Shown: positions 36,661-48,300 of the stretch, one piece after another
How the letters are laid out: every line of letters starts with the position of its first letter
Numbering within the stretch: the stretch's first letter is position 1
Source: Nymphaea colorata
Lineage: Eukaryota > Streptophyta > Magnoliopsida > Nymphaeales > Nymphaeaceae
Assembly: GCF_008831285.2 (NCBI RefSeq)
Contig: NC_045140.1
Span: forward strand, 15,735,796-15,799,795
Length of the DNA stretch: 64,000 bases
Direction: 5' to 3'
Program-made: the position numbers and the translations under genes
Notes under the pieces: generated by a model
The model's input: the letters and a program-made list of their open reading frames with translations, nothing else
Told to the model about the DNA's origin: nothing
The model's database searches: none

Positions 36661-39343
36661 GTCGTGTGTGTGTATATATATAACCGAAAATAAGAATTCA
36701 AATGAACTAAATAATACATTCGTGATTCAAAATTTACAAATTCTAAAGAAGAAATTATTGAACAAAATATGAAAATAACATACGAAAAAATAAAAATCCA
36801 AGATATATTAGCATTGAACTCTGATGTAGAGTTATCTAACTTATTTGAAACAACATTAGTTTTTTCTTGTGGAGGCATCAGACATGTCGTCGACTTATAC
36901 TGTTCTACATTTCTGATTTTCTGTCTGGCTTGGGAGCACAAGTGAAAACTGGTTATGGTGCTAGAGTGACTCCTTCTGTTGCCGAGTCTGTTGTGGTTAA
37001 CATAAATAAGAATAACAGAAAGAACAGAAAATAGCCACAAAAATAGAGACATGAAGTAGCTCGAGAGTGAAATCAGAAACTATATGGCTTCTCCACAAAA
37101 AAAAATGTCAATAACAAATTTGGCCAATCAGAGATGATCATGTGATGGAAGGAGAAGAACAAGAAAACTGAATGCCCAAATTCAGAAGAGGAGGAGAAAG
37201 GCGTTGTGATAGATGAAGAATCCCTGGTGTTACACGACGCCCAAAACTTTAACTCTTGTGAAGACAATGCCCAAAAATCCACAGTAATAGATGTACGCCA
37301 GAGATATGCTGTTTGCAGGAAAAAGTTTTCTGGAGGCATGCTGTTTGCAAGAAAAAGATCACCGAAGATATGCCAAATGCCTCAACCAAGCAGGCGCAAG
37401 TAGAATATGTGTTTACTTGAGTATAAATGAAGTGATAAAGAAAAGATAAACCCCAAAATTTTGGACAAGAAAGGACTTAGTCAACTTTGGCCGAGTCCTA
37501 AATCGGATGGATACGGTCCCGGTACGTTGATCGTACCCGGTACTGTTTGACTTGTACTTGGGTCGTATCCATACTTGTGCCTTATCCGACCGGTACGGGT
37601 ACTTTGCCTCTACAGCGGTACCCATGTGACAATGCATTGGGACATCACGTGCATTTTCTGCGTAAATACAGTGAAAAGATAGTGTATATGTACACACTTT
37701 TTAATATAATTTACGTACTTTGTTTGTGTGATATATGCAGTTGTCCACATGAATGACTCCATTAAACCAACCTGTGATTTGGTTGACTTGGCCAAAACCC
37801 AGTTGACTCAGCCTGGTCATTCCATGAGTCAGGCTGGTCTTATCGATCATAGGTTTTTCCATTTTCTAGACCAGGTTGAGGACCTAGGACCAAGTTCTTT
37901 AACGCTGTTTCTTTGTTAAGTTTTCCTAGCTTTTGTCATTCAATGGTGTGAGTGCCAAATTTGATTTCTTGTATGTTCTCATGTTTTTCATGATTTAGGT
38001 TGTTGTTGGATTTGCATTGCCTAATTAAGTTCTTATTTCAGATATCTGGATTTGGATTTAGATACAGATCCAAATGAAATATTAATATGTAATTTAATGT
38101 TTAAGATTCAGAAAATTAGTTATGCATACTAAAAATTTTACATTTTTTAATTATAAGTAAATATGTTTGAAAATGTGATAAAGATCAATTTTTTGTCTTT
38201 GAAACAAAATTTGGTGGGTGTGCCATAAAACCAAGTTAGTAGTATGCTAATGTGTCAACCAAACAACCAAATTGGTTCTCTATGTATCATAAAATCAGTT
38301 ACGAAACTTAGTTTAATGTAAGTAAATAGAGGCAATCCATTTGGGTTCTAAGCAGCCTTATGGAGACTCTTTTGGCTAGACACACTTCTTGGTCCTTTTC
38401 CAACTGTTTCATTTTGGTACAGGGTGATGGCCTGGTTGTCAAGCCATGGACTAGTTGAGTAGTCTGTGGTCTGGCAGCTAACCCTGGACTGAAACTAGCT
38501 CAGGTCTAGTTGTGCTGTAACTGCCTTTAGTCACAGACTGGGTTGGGTAGTTGCTGTCTGATTGGTGGTTTAGGTCCACACAGTTTACATTTGGTTAGTG
38601 TTGTTCTGTTTATCTTTTGTTTAAGTAGGTTTAACATTTTGAAAGTTAAAAAACTGTTACTAAAGTCAGACTTGCCATATGTTTATTTTTTGGATTTGGG
38701 CTCTCTTTCTCAATCTGGACAGGCTTTGGAATATATGTGTGTGCCTGTGTGTGTACGTGTATGTGCATGGGGTGCATAATAGTTCTGCATATAGCATTAG
38801 ATATTTAACCCTATCATCATGCAATGTTATGCACGGCAGATGAACTATGATGTTTACTTGACTCATAATGATACATTTTGTCCTCCATTAATTTGTTGGG
38901 TTTACATATTCTGTTTCGAGACCTCTTTATTGATTGTACGTAGTCAACTGACTTGGACTGTCCTGGGTTGTCTAGTCTAGACTAGTCTCAAGTAGTCTTT
39001 AGTCCTGAGACTCTCGAGTAGTTTTTTGAGGGCCATGACCTACCTGTGTCTGACTTCTGATTTTGACAACCTAAGTGATGCCTCCCTTGACTGTCTCTTA
39101 TTTTCATGTGCTTCTTTCTATTTTAATTACTGACTTTTTTTTTCCTCTATGAAAGAAATTGTTTTCTTTTCTTGCAGATAATATACCTGACAATTGTTGG
39201 AGTAACTTATTTTCTCATCATACAGTCCTCATTTGCCTATATTCCTGGATATTATGTTTCTGGTTTTCACAGGTCTTTCCTAATCTTGTAGCTGAACATC
39301 AAAGATAAAGTTGGTTGCAATCTATGAGATCTCTCTCTCTGTC

Positions 39344-39377
<34 letters not shown>

Positions 39378-42300
39378 ACACAATCACATATTTCATATGC
39401 TTCTACAGGTATTCCAGCTTGCTAGCAGTTCTTGTGGGTATTCTGCTTTTCCTTTTGACAAGCTTTTCTGATCCAGGCACTGTGAAAGCTGAAAATGTTC
39501 TGAACTATTTATCTTCTTATCCTTATGACAACATCATATATGTGGAAAAGAAGTGTGCAACATGCAAAATTTCAAGGTCTCAGTAAACTTTTGTTATCTT
39601 CGTAGACTTTCTGCTCTTCTCATTCATTCAGAAAAATTTTATGGTACTTGTTATCCAGTGTAGACCTGCGAGATCAAAACACTGCAGCATATGTAATCGA
39701 TGTGTTGCGAGATTTGATCACCATTGTGGATGGATGGTTGGTATATTTCCCTTCATCATTTTTATTGCCATTTCTTTTATCTACAGCTCGACTTGCATTT
39801 AATTGTAGTAATTTCTAATACAGAATAACTGCATTGGAGAGAAGAATACTCGATATTTCATGGCTTTTCTACTTTGGTAATAATCTTTAACCTAAATATC
39901 ACAAGTTTAGCCTTAGTGAATGGGTTTTTTTGTTTTCTCAATCTAGATGTAGATGGATTTGCAAAAGTTATACGCCCGAAAGCTAGCTTCATAGAAGTTA
40001 TATTCATTTTGACCCTGATTACTCAGTTGTTGCCTGTTGTAGCTTTATGGTTAGAAAGAAGAAAGAACACTGAAGAATTGATTCCTGGTAACTTATAAGA
40101 GGTTTTACTAATGGAATGTGGGAAATTCAGGTTTAAATATAGCTATAAGATGGTGCAGAAGTTAGCAGGAGAATTTGAAAAAATGCATATATTAAAAAGA
40201 AGGATGTTCTTTCTTCATTTGGGTGGACAATGTCTGATCTATTATGGCGGGTGGTTGGCTTGATAAATGTTGCCTGTATAGGCACGTGTGTTAAAGCTAG
40301 CATTTTCTTTAAGCATCACATTGTTTGGATTTTTGATACCTTCAGTCATTTTAACTGGAAAAAGGCTTCTGCATGGGTATTCTTCTGTTTGTAGGTAGGT
40401 GGAAAGTGGAAATAATAGTTTGTAGAATTTGATGTTCGATGATCACTGATGAATCAAAACTAGTTTTTGTAAGTTCGAAAGCTTGACAGCTATTTATAAT
40501 GAGCCTCATTGCTACTGTTAGAATATGTTGTTATGGGAACCGGGTCCATATCTGGACCCGGTTCTATGGGGCGCGGGTACCGAGGCGGGCTCGGTACCCT
40601 AGGCGGCTTCTCCTCTCTCCCTCTTTATATTGTCACTTGTGTTTAGTGTTGAATTAAGTGAAATATAATTTTCTCTCTCCTAGGGTTGCAGTGAGCCCCT
40701 AGGTCAGAGCCTCCCCGTGGTTTTTCACCTCTTTCTGAGGTTTTCCACGTAGATTGTGTGTTTGTTCTCCACTCTCTCTCTTTGTGGTTCGTGTTTCTAC
40801 ATGGTATCAGAGCCAAGGGAGTTGGAGAAGCGTTTTTTCCGAGGATCGTCAGGTTTTTTCGTCGCCCGACGCCGTTGAAGTTCCGGCGCCGCTGCTGCCC
40901 GTTTGACGTCGCCCTACTCTGCCGCCGCTGTCCATTGTTCTGCCGCCGCCGTCCTCTGTTCCGACGCCGCTGCTGCACTTGTGACGTCGCCCTGCTCTGC
41001 CGCCGCCGTCCTTTTGTTCCGCCGCCGCCGTCCTCTGTTCCGCCGTCCTCTGTTGCGCCTCCGCGGTCCTCCGTTCGGCCCGTTCTTTGTTTCTGCCACT
41101 GTGGGTGGCCTCTGTGTTGCGCCGTCGCCTGCTTTCCGTTGCCGCTGCCTCATTCCCGCCGCCGTCGCCGCTGTCTCCTTCCCGTCGCCGTTGCCTCTTT
41201 CCGCTGCTGTGCCTCTTGTTGCTGTGTGCTTGTTTGTGATGGCAGAAGCGATGGGGACTCAAAAAGATGCCGTTCTTGACACGGGCAGCGCCTCCAAGAC
41301 TGAGAACGTGCCGCTCCAGGTCACCTCCATCCGTCTGACCAAGGACAATTACCTATCTTGGTCTGCCGCTCTCGAGATTGGGATTACTAGCCGTGGGCGT
41401 CTCTCTTACATCACTGGCGACAAACCTGCGCCCATCAAATCTGATCCTCAGTGGGCCACGTGGGCGTTGGAGGACAGCCAAGTGAAGGTGTGGATTATCA
41501 GCTCCGTGTCATCCGATATCCAGCCCCTCATTCTGCGGAAGCCGACCTCTTTTGATATGTGGACTGTGCTTGCAAAGATGTATGGTCGCAAGAAGAGACA
41601 TCTGCGCACCTATCAGATTAAACGCAGTATTTACTCTCTGACACAGGGTGATTTGTCTGTTGCTGCCTTCTATGCTGCCCTGAAGACCAAATGGGAGGAG
41701 CTAGATTATCATGTGACTGATGAGTGGACGTGCGGTTCAGATCATTCCCTCTACTGGGAAAAGGAATGGATGGACCGTACGTTTTTGTTTCTGGGAGGCC
41801 TGCGGGATGAATTTGAGTCTATTCGTAGCCAGATTCTTAATGGTGATGAGATTCCGGGGATAGAGGAAGTATATGCTCGTGTTGAGTCTGAAGAACAACG
41901 TCGCCAGGTGATGCATCTTGACACCGGTCATGGCCCTTCTGCCTTTGTCAGCCGTGCCTTAGGGACTGGGCAGCGTCCTGCCTGACATTGCACTCATTGC
42001 CACAAGTTGGGGCATTCGGTGGATTTCTGTTGGGATCTTCATCCCGAGAAGAGACTGGTCAGAGGTCGTCCTCCCTCTGGCAAGCGTAGCCCTACTGTGT
42101 CTGATTCCAGTCCGAGCAATTCTTCTAGTGGTGCAAAGTCCAAGTTGTCTCCTGCACAACTCAAGGAGCTACAGGCGTACATCAGCCGTCTATCTACTAC
42201 CCCTGAGGAGTCCTCCACGTCTGAAGGGGCTCAGCTAGCCCAAGCCCTCGTTGCCTCGACTGATCAAGGTAACCCTTCTCTTGGTGATTGGATTGTTGAT

Positions 42301-45300
42301 AGTGGAGCCACTCACCACATGACAGGGGACTCTAAACTCTTTCAAGAATATCAACTTTCCTCTGGCAAGCAACGCGTGTCTATGGCAGATGGGTCTTCTA
42401 TCTCTGTGGCTGGGAAAGGGAGCTTGTCCCTGCTGAACAAATATCATCTCCACAATGCCCTGCATGTTCCAAATATTCCTGTGAACTTACTCTCTGTCAG
42501 CAGTATTACTAAAGAATTAAACTGTAATCTAATTTTCTCTGCTGATCATTGTTCCCTGCAGGACTTGGTGACGGGGAAGAGGATTGGGATTGGTTCGGTT
42601 ACTGATGGGCTCTACAGGCTGCCGGTACAAGTTGCTTCAGCGTTGATTTCTGCCACGAGTGGTCACTTGTCTGGTGTGAATGATAGATCTACTGTTCTGC
42701 GATGGCACGAGCGTCTTGGACATCTCCCCTTCCAGTTAATAAAGAAGTTGTTTCCTCATTTGTTTGCTTCTGTCTCCATTGACTCCTTCGCTTGTGAAGT
42801 GTGTCAATTGGCTAAACATGTCAGGGCTTCATACCCTATTTCTTTGAATAAATCCACTCATCCGTTTGCCTTAGTTCATTCCGATGTTTGGGGTCCTTCT
42901 GGAGTACCCACGTGTGGTGGTTGTCACTATTTTTTGACGCTTATTGATGACTACTCTAGATGTACGTTCGTGTACTTGTTGCGAGAACGTAGTGAGGTTC
43001 CAGCAGTTGTGAAAAACTTTGTTGCCTTTGTTGAGACTCAATTCCATACTACTGTTCAAGCTTTCCGTACGGATAATGCAAGAGAATATGTCTCCCAATC
43101 CCTTGATGAATTCTTGAAAGGAAAGGGTATTGTTCATGAAACCTCTTGTAGTTATACCCCTCCTCAGAATGGTATAGCTGAACGTAAAAATCGTCATCTA
43201 TTGAATGTTACCCGGGCCATTATGTTCCAACGTCATGTCCCGAAGCGGTATTGGGGTGATGCACTTCTCACTAGTGCACATCTCATTAACCGTATGCCTA
43301 CTAGAGTGCTGGATGGTCAGTCTCCTTATTCTTCCCTGTGGCCTACTCAGAATCCGTGGCCTCTTACTCCTCGTGTCTTTGGGTGCAGTTGTTTTGTGCA
43401 TAATCATAGCCCTACTCTCAAAAAACTTGATCCCCGGTCTATTAAAGGAGTTTTCTTGGGGTACTCTTCCACTCAGAAGGGGTATAAATGTGTGGATCCC
43501 ACTACTTCCAAAGTATATGTTTCGAGGGATGTCACATTTCATGAACATGAGTCGTATTTTCCGGTGAATACTCTTCAGGGGGAGTGTCTTGGGAACATAG
43601 GGGAAGAGTATTCCTCTAATCAGCTGATTCAGTTTATGGAGTTTTTGGATTACAAGGTTAGTCCCAGTGTGATTGACACGGTCACGGTCAGTAATGAGAA
43701 GGGCAGTCATATGGAAGGGGTCACGGTGGATGCTCAGCCCACTGTTGCCCGGGATCACTTGTTTGGCAAGGTTTATGTCAGAAAGGAGAAAGCTACTGTG
43801 GAAGATGTTGGTGATGAGGATAGAACCAATCCCAATCTTGTGATCTCCCCGGATGACCCAAGTCCATCGAATGAAGAGCTCCCTATTGCTTTGCGCAAAG
43901 GCACCAGGTCATGTACTTCTCACCCTATTCAGAGATTTGTTTCTTATGCTAAGCTCAGTACAAATTACAAATGTTTTATCACAACCTTATCCAAAGTTGT
44001 TATTCCCAGGTCGGTGGATGATGCTAAGGATGATCCCAAGTGGTTACATGCTATGACGGAGGAGATGGGTGCGTTAGCTAAGAACAAAACATGGGAAGTT
44101 GTTGATATCCCTAAAGGGACACACTTAGTTGGCTCTAAGTGGGTTTACAACGTGAAGTACAAACCTGATGGCACTGTAGATCGATATAAAGCTCGTCTGG
44201 TTGCAAAGGGGTTCAGCCAAAAGTATGGGATCGACTATCTTGAGACCTTTGCCCCTGTTGCAAAGTTGAAGACTGTGAGGGTTATTCTTGCTCTTGCTGT
44301 GCACAAGAAGTGGCGCATGGACCAGCTTGATGTTAAAAATGCGTTCTTGAACGGCCATCTGGAGGAAGAAGTCTATATGAGCATGCCTCCCGGGTATGTT
44401 CAAGAGGGAAAATGTTGTCACCTCAAGAAAGCTTTGTATGGCTTGAAGCAGTCGCCTAGAGCTTGGTTTGAGAGACTAAGGATCGTTATGAAGTCTACTG
44501 GGTACAAGCAAGGAAATGGAGATCATACCCTATTCATAAAGCAGAGAGATGGTCTGGTGAGTCTTCTCCTTGTCTACGTTGATGATATGATTGTCACGGG
44601 CAGTGATGAAGAGGAAAACAGAAAGATGAAAGAGAGATTAGCTAAAGAATTCGACCTCAAGGATCTGGGTAAGCTGAGATACTTTTTGGGGATAGAAATT
44701 GCTCGATCAGAGACAGGGCTGGTTATGAATCAAAGGAAGTACACTCTTGACTTACTAAAGGAGACAGGTAAACTTGGTTGTAGGCCCTATCTTACTCCTA
44801 TGGAGTCGGGAACTAAGATAAGTATCAAGACGGGCACCACTCTGGATGAGGAAGGAAAAGGGCGATATCAGAGGCTAGTCGGTAAGCTTATCTATCTTAC
44901 TCTAACTCGCCCTGATATCACGTATGCGGTAAATGTGCTAAGTCAATTTATGCATGCTCCCACGGATTGTCATTGGAAGAGTGCAGAACGAGTGTTGGGG
45001 TATCTAAAGAATGACCCAGGAAAAGGGCTGCTGTATACTCGACAAGACAAACTTACTATTGAGGGCTACTCAGATGCAGATTGGGCAGGTTGCACTGACA
45101 CAAGGAGGTCTACTACAGGGTATTGTATCTTTCTTGGAGGTAACCTAGTTGTTTGGAGAAGTAAGAGGCAAGAAGTATGTTCGAGGTCTAGTGCTGAGGC
45201 TGAGTACAGGGCTGTTGCAATGGGGGTTACAGAGATGCTGTGGCTGAAGATTCTTTTGACTGATATTGGTGTGGAACTGGGAGATAAAATGAAGATGTAC

Positions 45301-48300
45301 TGTGACAACAAGTCTGCGATTAATCTTGCCAATAATCCAGTTCTACATGACAGGACCAAACATGTGGAGATTGACCGTCATTTTATCCGGGAACGCATTG
45401 ACTCAAAGGAGCTGATTCTGCCATATATGAAGTCTGAAGATCAAGTTGCAGACGTCCTAACTAAAGGGCTTTGTACTTCTTCATTTGAAAAGAATGTTAG
45501 CAAGCTTGGCATGTTTGACATGTATGCCAAGCTTGAGGGGGAGTGTTAGAATATGTTGTTATGGGAACCGGGTCCATATCTGGACCCGGTTCTATGGGGC
45601 GCGGGTACCGAGGCGGGCTCGGTACCCTAGGCGGCTTCTCCTCTCTCCCTCTTTATATTGTCACTTGTGTTTAGTGTTGAATTAAGTGAAATATAATTTT
45701 CTCTCTCCTAGGGTTGCGGTGAGCCCCTAGGTCAGAGCCTCCCCGTGGTTTTTCACCTCTTTCTGAGGTTTTCCACGTAGATTGTGTGTTTGTTCTCCAC
45801 TCTCTCTCTTTGTGGTTCGTGTTTCTACAGCTACCTTGTGGGTTAGTTTGCTGGCATTTTTAAGTATTGAACTGAAATAGGTTACTGGGCTCGCAGATCA
45901 GTTTTAGGTTAGATCTCTACTTCTTGTGTCTATAGGATGATTTTATTTCATTTTAAAACATGTTTCTGGATATACCATTTCTAATTGTGGAGCTTGACTA
46001 TAATGGGCCTGACAACAAAAAATGGACCTTGTTTTGGTAGTCAGTTGTCATAGGCAGCTAATAGGACCAAGTTAAGCTATTGACTGACACCTTATAAGGA
46101 CCCCTTTGGTGTAGAAAGGTTACTATGAAGTATAACCTCAACTGGTGAAGCACAATAATCAATAGAGCAAGTAATACATGTAAGGCAAAACCAGGGGAAG
46201 ATGTGTGTATCTTCTATATGATTGCTATTCTGCCCCTGTTGGGCAACCTCTCTCTCATGCTAGGATGTGCATGTGACCAAGTCTGGTGACCCACATGCTT
46301 TGCAAAGTGCCTAACTGTCAAAATCTTTAACCTATATCATACCTACTAATGACATACAAAATAAAGGTGAAGAGTTGTAGCATGACAGGAAAATAAGTAA
46401 TGAAAAGCATAAATAATATAGCATAACTGCGTCCAAGTACGTGTTTGTCTCTCCAGGATGTGCTCATACACAATCCAAATGTATACAAGTGGATTGGTTT
46501 GCATTCTCAAATTTGCAAAGTCTGCAAGGTCATCTTCTCTCCATGTCAGTACTGCTATTTCAAACAAGTTATCCAAGTTCAGTGAACTGTGCAAAATTGT
46601 TTATTGTGTACACATAGTGGCACATAACTGACGAACCTCTATAGCTAGACATGCACATCCTGGATTTGTAGGTCCAAAAGAGTTTTTTTTGGTCACCTCC
46701 TATCTTGTCAAGGCGCCCGGGCGCTGCCTGGGCACCAGGCAGAGCCTAGCGCCTAGGCGCGCCTAGGCAAAAAAGGGGACCAATATTTAGTGATTTTTAT
46801 ATGTCAAGTTATTTTGACTAACTATTATTAATATTTGAAATGTGGAAACAAACATAATCAACTTAAACAATAAAAAAATAATTGTTGTCTTCTTTGAATT
46901 TGAAAAAAACAATTGAAGAAGTTTAACATTACTCATTAAATGTAATCTAGCAAGCAACAAAAACAAAAACAAAAAAAAACTGAATCTAATCTCTAAAAGA
47001 AGGAACGGTAGGAAGGCTTTAATCCATCTGTACTTAAAGAAAGACATAGTATAATAAAAGTGACTAAGAGTACATAATAGTATACGTATAAGTACATAAC
47101 AATAACAATACATATAAGTACATAACTATACTAATGTATACATATAACATGTATCACAATATTACATATTATATGACAGGCTAACAGTATATACATATAG
47201 TAGGTTGATGCAATACTATATAACAGGCACAACAGACTGTACATTACAATATATGCATATAACATGTTTTACAGTACATATAAAATGAATAACAAATCGT
47301 ATTACAATACAATTTAACATAATAATGTATACATATAAGTTTATAACAGGTATAACAAAGTGACAATACATATGACTATATGACATAAGTACGTAACATA
47401 ACCATATTAATGTATACATATAACAGGTAGAGGTATCACAATACTATATAACAGACTAAGTGACTAACAGTATATACATATAACAGTACACATATAACAG
47501 CATAATCAATTAATACAAAATAAAGTACACAACAATATATGCTCAATTAAGAAACTTTAATTGAAAGGGAAGGTGAATTTTCACTTTCCGATGGATTAGG
47601 CATGTTGGCACCTAGACATATTCCATCACCTAAGTCATGGACTTAAGCGATGGGTGTGGACTCATGCTTAGTCCATACCTAAGCAAGGCATAGACGAGGC
47701 CTTAACAACATGGGTCACCTCATGAAAAGATGTGCTTCACCCTTGCTGATGGTAAGTCAAGCTTAATAGTCAAAAGCATGCTTGGTTGCCTGCCTAGGCG
47801 TGTCTAGGCCTCAAATGCTCACTCTTTTTAGGTAGTTTGGGCACCCTGCCTACCTAACAAAGTGAGCGCTCGAGGCCTAGACATGGTGCACACCTACCTA
47901 AGAAAGGTGGGCACTAAAGGCGTAGACATGCCTAGGCAGGCAAACAGAGAAAAAAATGTTTTGAAATGTCTTCACTTTTTATTTTTCTTCTCCTTCTTCC
48001 CTTTCTCTTTCATTCTTTTTTCTACTCCTCCTCCTTCTTTCTCCTCATTTTTGCTGTTTCTAGCCCAGGCCTTTTCACAGGTCCACTGCCTAGGCCAGCA
48101 CTTCTAATTACTAAGAAGTCACGACTATAGGTCAATTTCCTTTTGAACTTGAAAATGTTTGCATCACCTTTTGTTCCATATTAATTAAAATGATAGGCAT
48201 CACTCAAAGAACCAAGGTATGTGTTTGATTGTAAAGTGTATCACATTATAAAGCTGCCATACCTTCAAAAATGTCTTTTTCTGTAGGCACTTCTTGCTAT

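Larger units (their letters stand above)
34029..39177 (+). other. PAT17 intron 2 (5.1 kb)
   Basis: It contains a complete TRIM element (35279-35711), a TRIM solo LTR (36218-36408) and a GT microsatellite (36610-36660). The rest is AT-rich sequence with no supported gene. Phrases such as 'CTAGTCTAGACTAGTC' (about 38970-38990) are locally repetitive. Confidence 0.75.
40516..45829 (+). mobile_element. Full-length young Copia LTR retrotransposon
   Basis: 5314 bp between exact GCTAC target duplications (40511-40515 and 45830-45834). It has 286-bp LTRs, the primer site TGGTATCAGAGCC (40802-40814), a single gag-pol frame in Copia order (gag, protease, integrase, RT, RNase H), and a purine tract ending at 45543. 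The LTRs differ only at 40690 (A) versus 45718 (G), about 0.35%, so insertion was recent. The only defect seen in the coding frame is the TGA at 41983-41985. The element lies in the same direction as PAT17, so LTR promoter and polyadenylation signals act in the host gene's sense. Confidence 0.96.
39877..48286 (+). other. PAT17 intron 6 (8.4 kb)
   Basis: It splits the Trp codon after 'YFMAFLLW'. It contains the young Copia element (40516-45829) and, 3' of it, an AT-rich segment flanked by CCTAGGC-rich ends (46713-48100). Without the Copia insertion the intron would be about 3.1 kb. Confidence 0.85.

Noticed and set aside
40758-41279. Arg/Cys-rich frames in both directions over a CCG-rich stretch
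   Set aside because: This is the GC-rich leader of the Copia element. The composition alone explains the open frames.
42235-45359. Several antisense frames of 76-186 aa within the Copia pol
   Set aside because: They have no recognisable domain and lie fully within a conserved sense frame.
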